Assembly (NCBI GenBank): GCA_900546885.1
Contig: UREN01000002.1
Span: 1-64,000, forward strand
Length of the DNA stretch: 64,000 nt
Direction: 5' to 3'
DNA from: an uncultured Oscillospiraceae bacterium
GTDB taxonomy: Bacteria > Bacillota > Clostridia > Oscillospirales > Ruminococcaceae
The position numbers and the translations under genes are program-made. Position 1 is the stretch's first letter; every line of letters begins with the position of its first letter. Positions 1 through 7,334 of this stretch are shown one piece after another. The notes under the pieces were generated by a model, which was not told the origin of the DNA, searched no databases, and was given only the letters and a program-made list of their open reading frames with translations.

Positions 1-69
1 TTTTTTTTTTTAATGATACGGCGACCACCGAGATCTACACTCTTTCCCTACACGACGCTCTTCCGATCT
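1..69 (+). other. Illumina P5/TruSeq adapter contamination
   Basis: Bases 12-69 are an exact full-length copy of the Illumina P5/TruSeq universal adapter (it begins AATGATACGGCGACCACCGA and ends in CTCTTCCGATCT), preceded by a run of eleven T at 1-11. It is synthetic and not part of the genome. An open frame runs through it from the ATG at 13 into the real gene, giving the well-known artefact peptide MIRRPPRSTLFPYTTLFRS. Genomic sequence starts at about base 70. Confidence 0.99.
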
Positions 70-1167
70 AAAGAAAGCCTGAAAAAAGTGCTGGCCTGGG
101 TTGTGCTGTGGGCCGTGGTGGCGGTGGGATGCTTTGTATATGCCCTGCCGGGCGTGTTTGCCATGCTGGGCGGCGCAGAAGAGCTGAGCAGCCTTTCTGC
201 CGGTGAGCTGGAAGGCAGTTATGTGAAAACGGACATCCGCGACCTGATAACCGGTTATGCACAAACAACGCGCACCGGTGACGGCACAGAAGAGGTGATA
301 GAGGAAGAATATGTGATAGCCGTCTCGGACACGCTGTATATCGGCGTGGCCTTCCCAAAAGAGACGCTGGCGCAAGTGGGGCAGCTGGTAGATGAAATCA
401 ATGCCTATTACAGCGGCACAGGCGATGTGCCGTCCACCGTGCTCAGTGTGAAAGGCACCATCGAGGCGATGGACTATGAAACCACCCAGTTTTATCATGA
501 GGCGCTTGGTTACGATTCCATTGCCGCCGAATATCAAAGCCAGTTCCCGGCGCTGGTGCTGAAAGTAAATAAAGTGCACGGCCACACGCCCACCTCTTTG
601 TGGCTGGCATTTGCCGGGGGCCTTGCGGCACTTGGCGTGTGCATTTGGTTCCTTGTGCGCTCTATGAGCGGCAGCTATCAAAAGGCACTGCTGCAGTTCT
701 GCGCAGGCACCGGTGACAAAGACATGGCACTTGAACGGGTAGAGGCGTTTTACCACGACACACAGCCGGTGAACGGGCTGCGCATGAACGGTGCCTTCAC
801 CATGTTCCAAAACGGCGCGCAAACACAGCTGCTTCGCACGCCCGATGTGGCGTGGGTCTACCAGGTGACCACGCAGCACCGCGTGAATTTTATTCCGGCA
901 GGCAAGTCATTTGCCATGCGCCTGTGGGCGCTGGACGGACGCAGCTGGAACTTGCCCATGAAAAAACAAGAGGCTGTGCAAAACACAATGCGCATGATAT
1001 TCGAGCGGTTCCCTCATGTTTTGGTGGGGTATTCAGCCCCGCTTGTGGCGCTGGCCAAAAAGGATAACGCGGCTTTCCGCGCGCAGGTGGCGCAGGGGGC
1101 ACAGGCCCAGCATGCGCCGCAGCCCGAAGCTGGGGTGCAACAGCCGGTTGCACCCGTGCAGGAATGA
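70..1167 (+). CDS. Membrane protein, 5' truncated (DUF6709-like)
   Basis: Only the C-terminal 365 or so codons of genomic origin are present; the true start is lost to the adapter. Visible are a first membrane segment right after the junction (residues about 8-30, AWVVLWAVVAVGCFVYALPG), an extracytoplasmic domain of about 140 residues, a second membrane segment (SLWLAFAGGLAALGVCIWFLV) and a cytoplasmic domain of about 170 residues ending in an Ala/Gln-rich tail. The phrase GSYVKTDIRDL near the start and the two-helix layout remind me of clostridial proteins grouped as DUF6709, but I recognise this from memory and cannot verify it. Function is unknown. The reading frame is intact to the TGA at 1165. 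A strong terminator follows, so this is the last gene of its transcription unit. Confidence 0.75.
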   Translation, partial: KESLKKVLAWVVLWAVVAVGCFVYALPGVFAMLGGAEELSSLSAGELEGSYVKTDIRDLITGYAQTTRTGDGTEEVIEEEYVIAVSDTLYIGVAFPKETLAQVGQLVDEINAYYSGTGDVPSTVLSVKGTIEAMDYETTQFYHEALGYDSIAAEYQSQFPALVLKVNKVHGHTPTSLWLAFAGGLAALGVCIWFLVRSMSGSYQKALLQFCAGTGDKDMALERVEAFYHDTQPVNGLRMNGAFTMFQNGAQTQLLRTPDVAWVYQVTTQHRVNFIPAGKSFAMRLWALDGRSWNLPMKKQEAVQNTMRMIFERFPHVLVGYSAPLVALAKKDNAAFRAQVAQGAQAQHAPQPEAGVQQPVAPVQE

Positions 1168-1176
1168 TGTAACGGA

Positions 1177-1240
1177 AAAAGGGCCACCCTTGTAAAGGGC
1201 ATGCTTTCCGGCATGCCCGGCAGGGGTGGCTTTTTCTTTT
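1177..1240 (+). terminator. Rho-independent terminator after the first gene
   Basis: Outer arms GGCCACCC (1182-1189) and GGGTGGC (1224-1230) enclose a second stem GGGCATGC/GCATGCCC, followed by TTTTTCTTTT. It separates the truncated first gene from the copper operon. Confidence 0.85.
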
Positions 1241-1263
1241 GGCAAACCCGGGGGAAAAGCCTC

Positions 1264-1291
1264 TTGACAAACTGGAGTTTTGCGGTATACT
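1264..1291 (+). promoter_or_regulatory. copA promoter
   Basis: TTGACA (1264-1269), 16 bp spacer, TATACT (1286-1291). This is a near-consensus housekeeping promoter whose predicted start lies just inside the CsoR-type palindrome that follows, as expected for a repressor-controlled copper operon. Confidence 0.8.
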
Positions 1292-1299
1292 AAGCGTAG

Positions 1300-1320
1300 A
1301 TACCCCCCTGGGGGTGGGGT
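1300..1320 (+). promoter_or_regulatory. CsoR operator
   Basis: ATACCCCCCTGGGGGTGGGG is a G/C-tract pseudo-palindrome of the TACCC-N-GGGGGTA kind bound by Cu(I)-sensing CsoR repressors. It overlaps the predicted transcription start of copA, so bound apo-CsoR would block transcription and copper would relieve it. The matching regulator csoR is encoded 2.6 kb downstream in the same operon. Confidence 0.75.
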
Positions 1321-1339
1321 TATGTAGGGAGAGGTGAAG

Positions 1340-3913
1340 ATGCAAAAACAAAAGTATGACGTGACAGGCATGACGTGCTCTGCCTGCTCGGCCCATGTGG
1401 AAAAGGCTGTGCGCAAGGTGCAGGGCGTGCAAAATGTCACGGTAAACCTTCTGACAAACAGCATGGTGGTGGAGGCGGACGATTCCCTTTCCCCACAGGC
1501 TGTTACAGCAGCGGTGGAAAAGGCGGGCTATGGCGCCAGCCCTGCGGGGCAGGGCGCGGCCGCGCAGGCACAGCCTGCACAAAAGAAAGAAAACCCTGCC
1601 GCACAGCAGATGGCAGACATGAAAAGGCGGCTGGTTGTCTCCTTTGCGTTTCTTGTGCCGCTGATGTATATTTCCATGGGAAGCATGGCAGGCCTGCCGC
1701 TGCCGGCCTTTCTCACCGGCATTGAAAACGGCGTTGCCTTCGGCATGGTGCAGTTTCTGCTGGCGCTGCCCATTGCCTATGTGAACCGAAAATATTATCA
1801 GGTGGGCTTTAAAACGCTGTTCCACCTAAGCCCCAATATGGACAGCCTGATTGCCATTGGCTCTACGGCGGCCTTTGCATACGGTATTTTTGCCGTTATG
1901 CGCATTGGGTATGGCCTGGGCGTAGACAACCTGGCGCTGGCGCACCAGTATCATATGGACTTGTATTTCGAGTCTGCCGCCATGATTTTGGCACTTATTA
2001 CGCTGGGCAAATACCTGGAGGCCAAAAGCAAAGGGAAAACCAGCGAAGCCATTGAAAAGCTGATTGGCCTTGCCCCTAAAACAGCTACGGTGGTGCGCGG
2101 TGGTGAAGAGCATACCGTGCCGGTGGAACAGGTGCAGGCAGGGGATATCATTGCGGTGAAACCGGGCCAAAGCATCCCGGTGGACGGCGTGGTGACAGAG
2201 GGCACCACCAGCGTGGACGAGGCCGCCATCACGGGCGAGAGCATCCCGGTGGAAAAGAGCCCCGGCAGCACAGTGCTTTCGGCCAGCATCAACACCACCG
2301 GTTCGTTCCGGTTCCGTGCAACCAAGGTGGGGCAGGACACCACGCTTTCCCAAATTATCCGCCTGGTGGAAGAGGCAAGCGCCAGCAAGGCGCCCATTGC
2401 CAAACTGGCCGATAAAATAGCCGGAGTGTTTGTGCCTGTGGTAATTGCCATTGCGCTTGTGGCCACCCTTGTGTGGTTGGCTGTGGGGCAGACGGCAGAA
2501 TTTGCAATTTCCATTGGCATTGCAGTGTTGGTGGTGTCGTGCCCGTGCGCACTGGGCCTTGCCACACCGGTGGCGATTATGGTGGGCACTGGCAAGGGCG
2601 CTGAAAACGGCATTCTTATCAAATCTGGCGAGGCGCTGGAAACGGCCCATTCGGTGAACGCCGTGGTGCTGGATAAAACCGGCACCCTTACAAACGGTAA
2701 GCCGGTGGTGACAGACCTTCTGCCTGCGCAGGGGTTTGATGAAACGGCTTTGCTGCATTTGGCGGCCAGCCTGGAAAAGCCCAGCGAACATCCGCTGGCC
2801 GGGGCCGTGCTGGCCCATGCCAAAGAGAAGGGCGTGCAGCCCGCGCAGGTAGAGGGCTTTGCGGCGGTGTTTGGCAAGGGCGTGCAGGCCAGGCTGGCCG
2901 GCAAGGCCTGCCTGGCGGGTAACGCGGCCCTGCTGGCCGAGGCCGGTGTGGAATTGCCCGGGGAATGGCAGCAGACCATAAACGCTTTGTCGGAAGACGG
3001 AAAAACGCCGCTGCTGTTTGCCCAAAACGGCACGTTTGCCGGCGTTGTGGCCGTGGCGGATACCCTGAAAGAAACCAGCATAGAGGCTGTGCGCGAACTG
3101 CAGGATATGGGCATTGAGGTGACGATGTTGACGGGCGATAATGCCCGCACAGCTGCCGCCATTCAGAAAAAGCTGGGCATTGCCCATGTGGTTGCCCAGG
3201 TGCTGCCGCAGGACAAAGCGCGCCATGTGGCGGCCTTACGCAGCCAGGGCAAGGTGGTGGCCATGGTGGGCGACGGCGTGAACGATGCGCCTGCCCTGGC
3301 GGGCGCCGACGTTGGCGTGGCCATTGGCGCAGGCACAGACGTTGCCATTGAAAGTGCAGACGTGGTGCTGATGAAAAACGATTTGCGCGATGTGCCTGCC
3401 GCTATCCGCCTTTCCAAAGCGGTCATCCGCAACATCAGGGAAAATTTGTTCTGGGCATTCTTTTATAACACACTGGGCATTCCGCTTGCCGCGGGCGTGT
3501 TCTACAGCGCGCTGGGCTGGAAGCTGAGCCCCATGTTCGGCGCGGCGGCCATGAGCCTTTCCAGCGTGTTTGTGGTTTCCAACGCGCTGCGCCTGAAACG
3601 CTTTGACGCTTATAAAGCCAAACGACGGCCGGGCGGGGCCTCCGCTGCGGCGGCACAACCCCATCTGGCCGATGAAACACAGAAAAAAACGGAGGAAAAA
3701 GCTATGAAAACCATTACGTTATCAATCGACGGTATGATGTGCCAGCACTGTGTGGCCCATGTGACGAAAGCGCTGAGCGCCATAGAGGGCGTGACGCCGG
3801 TGGTGAACCTGGAAAAGAAAAACGCGGTTTGCACCGTGGCGGGCGATGTGCCGGCAGAAGCCCTGAAAGCCGCAGTGGAAGAGGCCGGTTATACGGTTAC
3901 GGCTGTGGAGTGA
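1340..3913 (+). CDS. copA: Copper-exporting P1B-type ATPase with fused CopZ-like domain
   Basis: 857-residue Cu(I) efflux ATPase of the cytoplasmic membrane. In order: an N-terminal heavy-metal-binding domain with GMTCSAC (residues 10-16), transmembrane helices, the actuator with TGES (about 298), the ion-binding CPC in the membrane (401-403), the phosphorylated Asp of DKTGT (445), the SEHPLAG motif (His about 484), and GDGVND (644-649). Unusually, a low-complexity linker of about 30 residues is followed by a second complete metal-binding domain (from Met 789, MMCQHC at about 799-804) at the C terminus. The start at 1340 is chosen over the in-frame GTG at 1334 because AGGGAGAGG lies at the right distance. 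csoR follows 6 nt later, so copper would induce both. Confidence 0.93.
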   Translation: MQKQKYDVTGMTCSACSAHVEKAVRKVQGVQNVTVNLLTNSMVVEADDSLSPQAVTAAVEKAGYGASPAGQGAAAQAQPAQKKENPAAQQMADMKRRLVVSFAFLVPLMYISMGSMAGLPLPAFLTGIENGVAFGMVQFLLALPIAYVNRKYYQVGFKTLFHLSPNMDSLIAIGSTAAFAYGIFAVMRIGYGLGVDNLALAHQYHMDLYFESAAMILALITLGKYLEAKSKGKTSEAIEKLIGLAPKTATVVRGGEEHTVPVEQVQAGDIIAVKPGQSIPVDGVVTEGTTSVDEAAITGESIPVEKSPGSTVLSASINTTGSFRFRATKVGQDTTLSQIIRLVEEASASKAPIAKLADKIAGVFVPVVIAIALVATLVWLAVGQTAEFAISIGIAVLVVSCPCALGLATPVAIMVGTGKGAENGILIKSGEALETAHSVNAVVLDKTGTLTNGKPVVTDLLPAQGFDETALLHLAASLEKPSEHPLAGAVLAHAKEKGVQPAQVEGFAAVFGKGVQARLAGKACLAGNAALLAEAGVELPGEWQQTINALSEDGKTPLLFAQNGTFAGVVAVADTLKETSIEAVRELQDMGIEVTMLTGDNARTAAAIQKKLGIAHVVAQVLPQDKARHVAALRSQGKVVAMVGDGVNDAPALAGADVGVAIGAGTDVAIESADVVLMKNDLRDVPAAIRLSKAVIRNIRENLFWAFFYNTLGIPLAAGVFYSALGWKLSPMFGAAAMSLSSVFVVSNALRLKRFDAYKAKRRPGGASAAAAQPHLADETQKKTEEKAMKTITLSIDGMMCQHCVAHVTKALSAIEGVTPVVNLEKKNAVCTVAGDVPAEALKAAVEEAGYTVTAVE
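3704..3913 (+). CDS. copZ: Possible internally initiated CopZ copper chaperone
   Basis: Within the copA frame, the ATG at 3704 is preceded by GGAGGA (3691-3696) with a 7-nt gap, better than the signal in front of copA itself. Translation from here would give a free 69-residue heavy-metal-associated domain with MMCQHC, the size and layout of a stand-alone CopZ chaperone. Either the cell makes both a fusion and a free chaperone from one frame, or an ancestral copA-copZ stop codon was lost and the old signal remains. The product is inferred; the start signal is seen directly. Confidence 0.5.
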   Translation: MKTITLSIDGMMCQHCVAHVTKALSAIEGVTPVVNLEKKNAVCTVAGDVPAEALKAAVEEAGYTVTAVE

Positions 3914-3919
3914 AGCGCT

Positions 3920-4189
3920 ATGCGGGCCGATAAACAAACCGTGACGCGCCTTTTGAAAACGGCGCGTGGCCAGCTGGACGGCATTCTTGCCATGGTGGAG
4001 GCAGACCGCTACTGCGTGGATATTTCAAACCAGATTCTTGCGACACAGTCTGTGCTTTCCAAAGTGAACAAGGAAATTTTGAAAGCACATTTGCGCGGAT
4101 GTGTGCGCGATGCACTCGAGACGGGCGGCGGTGACGCAGAGGGAAAAATAGACGAGCTTCTACGCGTGCTGGATAAATTGGATAAATAA
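3920..4189 (+). CDS. csoR: Copper-sensing repressor CsoR
   Basis: 89-residue all-helical repressor of the CsoR/RcnR family. The Cu(I) ligands Cys32, His57 and Cys61 (in RYCVDISNQ and KAHLRGCV) form the C-H-C set that marks copper CsoR rather than the nickel or sulfide branches. It would bind the operator at 1300-1320 as an apo-oligomer and release it with copper, controlling its own operon. It starts 6 nt after copA and ends just before a hairpin terminator, so it is the last gene of the copper operon. Confidence 0.92.
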   Translation: MRADKQTVTRLLKTARGQLDGILAMVEADRYCVDISNQILATQSVLSKVNKEILKAHLRGCVRDALETGGGDAEGKIDELLRVLDKLDK

Positions 4190-4190
4190 T

Positions 4191-4221
4191 GGCAAAAGCC
4201 GCGCCCCGTGCGGCTTTTGCC
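4191..4221 (+). terminator. Terminator after csoR
   Basis: Perfect stem GGCAAAAGCCGC/GCGGCTTTTGCC with a short GC-rich loop, immediately after the csoR stop. The U-tract lies within the 3' arm rather than after it. Confidence 0.65.
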
Positions 4222-4224
4222 TGT

Positions 4225-4260
4225 GACAGGGCCCCTTTTTTTACAGGCGGCCCTGTTTTC
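4225..4260 (+). terminator. Second hairpin between csoR and vanR
   Basis: ACAGGGCC (4226-4233) pairs with GGCCCTGT (4249-4256), followed by TTTTCTTT. It probably backs up the csoR terminator. The same GACAGGGCC word recurs at 4271-4279, overlapping the vanR -35 box. Confidence 0.55.
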
Positions 4261-4268
4261 TTTGCATT

Positions 4269-4297
4269 TTGACAGGGCCAGTTGTGTGAGGTATACT
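4269..4297 (+). promoter_or_regulatory. vanR promoter
   Basis: TTGACA (4269-4274), 17 bp spacer, TATACT (4292-4297). This is a strong consensus promoter, so the sensor pair is probably expressed at a basal level without inducer. Confidence 0.8.
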
Positions 4298-4340
4298 GAA
4301 ACGGATAACTGTTTTATCTCAAACAGGAGGGGAGACACAC

Positions 4341-5042
4341 TTGGCAGAACATATCATGGTGGTAGATGACGAGGCAGCCATTGCCGACCTGGTAGAGGTA
4401 TACCTGCGCAACGAGGGGTATGCTGTTCATAAATTTTATTGTGCGGCCGATGCGCTGGCCTGTGCAAAAGAAACGGAATTGGACATGGCAATTTTGGACG
4501 TGATGCTGCCGGACATGGACGGCTTTACATTGTGCCAGACACTGCGGCAAACTCATCTGTGGCCCATCATCATGCTTACGGCCAAGGTGGAGGATATGGA
4601 TAAAATTATGGGCCTCACCCTTGGCGCAGACGACTATATCACAAAGCCCTTCAACCCGCTGGAACTGGTGGCGCGTGTAAAGACACAGCTTCGCCGCTAT
4701 ACCCGCTACAATGCAAAAGAAGCTGCCGCGGCGGCACAACCTGCCGAAGAGCATGAGGTGAATGGCCTGTTCATCTCAAAGGCCACGCACAAGTGCACCC
4801 TGTACGGGCAGGAGATAAGCCTAACCCCGCTGGAGTTTTCTATTTTGTGGTATTTGTGCGAGCGGCGCGGGCGTGTTGTGCCCAGTGAAGAGCTGTTTGA
4901 AGCCGTGTGGGGCGAAAAATATTTTGACAGCAACAACACGGTGATGAGCCACATTGCACGCCTGCGCGAAAAGCTGCACGAGCAGAGCAAAAAGCCAAAG
5001 TTTATCAAAACAGTATGGGGGGTAGGGTATACCATTGAATAG
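4341..5042 (+). CDS. vanR: VanR-type response regulator
   Basis: 233-residue OmpR-family regulator. The receiver domain has the acidic pair DD (9-10), phospho-acceptor Asp53 in ILDVMLPD, and a conserved Lys in ITKPF. The C-terminal winged helix carries LTPLEFSILWYLCERRGRV and NNTVMSHIARLREKL. The start codon is TTG at 4341, supported by AGGAGGGG just upstream and by the usual N-terminus MAE-IMVVDDE. It overlaps vanS by 8 nt. The context with VanS, VanG, VanXY and VanT points to control of D-Ala-D-Ser resistance genes. Confidence 0.88.
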   Translation: MAEHIMVVDDEAAIADLVEVYLRNEGYAVHKFYCAADALACAKETELDMAILDVMLPDMDGFTLCQTLRQTHLWPIIMLTAKVEDMDKIMGLTLGADDYITKPFNPLELVARVKTQLRRYTRYNAKEAAAAAQPAEEHEVNGLFISKATHKCTLYGQEISLTPLEFSILWYLCERRGRVVPSEELFEAVWGEKYFDSNNTVMSHIARLREKLHEQSKKPKFIKTVWGVGYTIE

Positions 5043-6147
5043 TGGAAAAGCTTCAGGCGCCCGCTACCACAGCCGGCTCAGCCGCAGGCTTCTGCTGCGG
5101 TTCATTCTGGCTTTGGTTGGCTGGCTGGTTGGGTTTACGGGCCTGTGCCTGCTGGCAATGATGGCGTGCAACACCATCATTTGGCAGCCGTGGGACCCTG
5201 TGTACCAGTTCCTTCAGTTTGTCAAAGATTTTTTGCCGGTGTTCTACTTTGTGCCGCTGCTGGGCGGCTGGCTGGCCAGCAGCTATTATTTTTTAGGTCG
5301 CCCCCTGCGCTATTTGGACGAGATTGTGGCGGCAGCCAAGCTGCTGGCGCAGCCGCGTGACGAAATGGTGCGCCTGCCGGGCGAGCTGAAAGATATTGAG
5401 GACGACATGAACCTGGCAAAACAGCGCGCTTTGCGGGATGCCGAGGCGGCCAAAGAGGCCGAACAGCGCAAAAACGACCTGATTGTATACCTGGCGCACG
5501 ATTTGAAAACGCCGCTTACCAGCGTAATAGGTTATTTGACGCTGCTGCGCGACGAGCTACAGCTTTCGCCCGAGATGCGGGCGCGCTATACGAATATTGC
5601 GCTGGAAAAGGCCCTGCGCCTGGAAGATTTGACAAACGAGTTTTTCGCGATCACGCGTTTCAACCTTTCGCATATGGAGCTGGAAAAGGCCCCGGTAGAC
5701 CTTGCTTTGATGCTGCGCCAGGTGGCCAGCGAGTTTGAGCCCGCCCTGGCAAAAAAGGGCCTTTCCTGCAGGGTAGAACTGCCGCAGGCCATGCCGTATG
5801 AATGCGACGCCGATAAAATGGCGCGTGTGTTTGACAACCTTCTGCGCAACGCCATGCTGTACAGTTTTGAAAACACAACGGTGTATATTCGCGGCACATC
5901 GGGGCCGCAGGGGGTAGAGCTGCATTTTGAGAATGAGGGCCGCACCATTCCGCCCGAAAAGCTGGCGCGCGTGTTCGAGCAGTTCTTCCGGCTGGATTCT
6001 GCCCGCAGCACAAGCACCGGCGGCGCAGGGCTGGGCCTTGCCATTGCAAAGCAGATTGTAGAGCTGCATGGCGGCACCATTTCGGCCGCCAGTGCAGATA
6101 ACAAGGTGAAATTTACCGTAACCCTGCCGCCCGCCGGCACGCCGTAA
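5035..6147 (+). CDS. vanS: VanS-type sensor histidine kinase
   Basis: 370-residue membrane kinase. Two membrane segments (about residues 20-47 and 67-85) flank a very short extracytoplasmic stretch of about 20 residues. This is followed by a linker, the H-box LAHDLKTPLTSVIGY with His155, the N-box DNLLRNAMLYSF and the G-box GAGLGLAIAK. The short sensor loop resembles VanS proteins that respond to glycopeptide or membrane-proximal signals rather than large ligands. TTG at 5035 is the likely start, overlapping vanR, so the pair is translationally coupled. Its stop codon lies within a VanR-box-like sequence. Confidence 0.85.
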   Translation: MNSGKASGARYHSRLSRRLLLRFILALVGWLVGFTGLCLLAMMACNTIIWQPWDPVYQFLQFVKDFLPVFYFVPLLGGWLASSYYFLGRPLRYLDEIVAAAKLLAQPRDEMVRLPGELKDIEDDMNLAKQRALRDAEAAKEAEQRKNDLIVYLAHDLKTPLTSVIGYLTLLRDELQLSPEMRARYTNIALEKALRLEDLTNEFFAITRFNLSHMELEKAPVDLALMLRQVASEFEPALAKKGLSCRVELPQAMPYECDADKMARVFDNLLRNAMLYSFENTTVYIRGTSGPQGVELHFENEGRTIPPEKLARVFEQFFRLDSARSTSTGGAGLGLAIAKQIVELHGGTISAASADNKVKFTVTLPPAGTP

Positions 6148-6153
6148 GAAATT
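6142..6153 (+). promoter_or_regulatory. VanR-box-like sequence upstream of vanG
   Basis: CCGTAAGAAATT matches the VanR box that I recall from vanA/vanB clusters (TCGTANGAAATT) at 10 of 11 fixed positions. It overlaps the vanS stop codon and sits 140 nt before vanG. TTGCAA follows at 6153-6158 and again at 6164-6169, 11 bp apart, the spacing typical of OmpR-family half sites. Binding by the local VanR is an inference. Confidence 0.45.
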
Positions 6154-6209
6154 TGCAAGGTTTTTGCAAACAAGCCGCAAGCCTTCCATAAGGCAAAAGG
6201 AAAAAACCA

Positions 6210-6256
6210 AACGCCCTGTTCTGGTACGATGAAAGTGCCAAGAACAGGGCGTTTTT
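6210..6256 (+). terminator. Terminator-like hairpin between vanS and vanG
   Basis: Arms AACGCCCTGTTCT (6210-6222) and AGAACAGGGCGTT (6241-6253) continue inward as TGGTAC/GTGCCA and are followed by TTTTT. This is a textbook intrinsic terminator, yet vanG starts only 28 nt later. The loop side carries TGGTACGAT, an extended -10-like motif (6222-6230) that could start a transcript inside the hairpin and so avoid termination. Confidence 0.75.
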
Positions 6257-6284
6257 CTGGCCCGGAAGAAAGGAATGCAAAAGG

Positions 6285-7334
6285 ATGGAAAAGCTTCGAG
6301 TTGCGGTGTTGTTTGGGGGCTGTTCTACGGAATATGAGGTGTCGCTGCAGTCGGCCGCGGCTGTGCTGGCACACCTGGACACGCGCCGTTTTGCCCCGCT
6401 GACGGTGGGCATTACCAAACAGGGGAAATGGCTGTATTACACGGGCCCTTTCGAGCATATTGCAGACGGCACCTGGCACACGCGCGAAGTGTATTGCACG
6501 CCATGCATGCTTTGCCCGGACAGGGGCACGCCAACCCTTCTGGTGCGGGGCCAGCACGAAATGCGCTATTGCTTTGACGCGGCATTTCCGGTGATGCACG
6601 GCAAAAACGGCGAGGACGGCACCGTGCAGGGCCTGCTGGAAATGGCGGGCGTGCCTGTTGTAGGCTGCGGCACACTGGCCAGCGCCCTGTGTATGGACAA
6701 AGACAAAGCCCATAAGCTTGCCGCGCTGGCCGGGGTAGAAGTGCCCCGCAGCGCCGCATTTTCCAGGCGCAGCACCTTTGCCGCCATTCAAAATGCGGCG
6801 CAGCTTTTGGGCTGGCCGCTGTTTGTAAAGCCCGTATGCGCAGGCTCTTCCTTTGGCATCACCAGGGTGGAACAGCCGCAGCAGCTGGCCGCCGCGGTGG
6901 AAGCGGCGTTCCAGCACGACAGCCAGGTGCTTTTGGAAGAAGCTGTGCCCGGCTTTGAGGTGGGCTGCGCCGTGATGGGAAACGGGGAGCTGTTTGTGGG
7001 CGAAGTGGATGAGATAGAGCTTTCGGGCGGCTTTTTTGACTACGAGGAAAAATATACGCTGAAAACCTCGCGCATCCACTGCCCGGCACGCATTGGAAAA
7101 AACGACGCCGAACGCATCAAAACAGCGGCGCGGACAGTTTATCGTGCGCTGGGCTGCCGTGTGTTTGCACGGGTAGACCTTTTTCTCACCCCGCAGGGGA
7201 AAGTGGTGTTCAACGAAATAAACACCATTCCGGGCTTTACGGCGCACAGCCGTTACCCCGGCATGATGCGCGCGGCCGGCCTGCCTTTCGGCGAGCTTAT
7301 AACCAGGCTGGTGGAACTGGGGGTGGAAAAATGA
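6285..7334 (+). CDS. vanG: D-Ala-D-Ser ligase VanG
   Basis: 349-residue ATP-grasp ligase that would join D-Ala to D-Ser for low-affinity glycopeptide targets. The N-terminal VAVLFGGCSTEYEVSLQSA and the omega-loop DYEEKYT (252-258, followed by LKTSRIHCPAR) are of the VanG/VanC/VanE kind rather than housekeeping Ddl. The C-terminal NEINTIPGFTAHSRYPGM is the Mg/phosphate-binding end. ATG at 6285 has AAAGGA upstream. It ends in ATGA with vanXY, so the two are coupled. The adjacent serine racemase and D,D-peptidase strongly support D-Ser specificity. A pure D-Ala-D-Ala ligase cannot be excluded by eye. Confidence 0.88.
   Translation: MEKLRVAVLFGGCSTEYEVSLQSAAAVLAHLDTRRFAPLTVGITKQGKWLYYTGPFEHIADGTWHTREVYCTPCMLCPDRGTPTLLVRGQHEMRYCFDAAFPVMHGKNGEDGTVQGLLEMAGVPVVGCGTLASALCMDKDKAHKLAALAGVEVPRSAAFSRRSTFAAIQNAAQLLGWPLFVKPVCAGSSFGITRVEQPQQLAAAVEAAFQHDSQVLLEEAVPGFEVGCAVMGNGELFVGEVDEIELSGGFFDYEEKYTLKTSRIHCPARIGKNDAERIKTAARTVYRALGCRVFARVDLFLTPQGKVVFNEINTIPGFTAHSRYPGMMRAAGLPFGELITRLVELGVEK

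Noticed and set aside
1-11. T11 run as a terminator or poly-T biological feature
   Set aside because: It directly abuts a complete sequencing adapter and has no hairpin before it, so it is most simply a sequencing or library artefact.
10-879. 289-codon minus-strand open frame ending in the adapter
   Set aside because: Antisense to the first gene, and its last residues are translated adapter; it is a known type of database contaminant.
6285-7334. Housekeeping D-Ala-D-Ala ligase (ddl) as the identity of the vanG gene
   Set aside because: The omega-loop DYEEKYTLKTS and the adjoining vanRS, vanXY and vanT all favour D-Ala-D-Ser ligase; not formally excluded.
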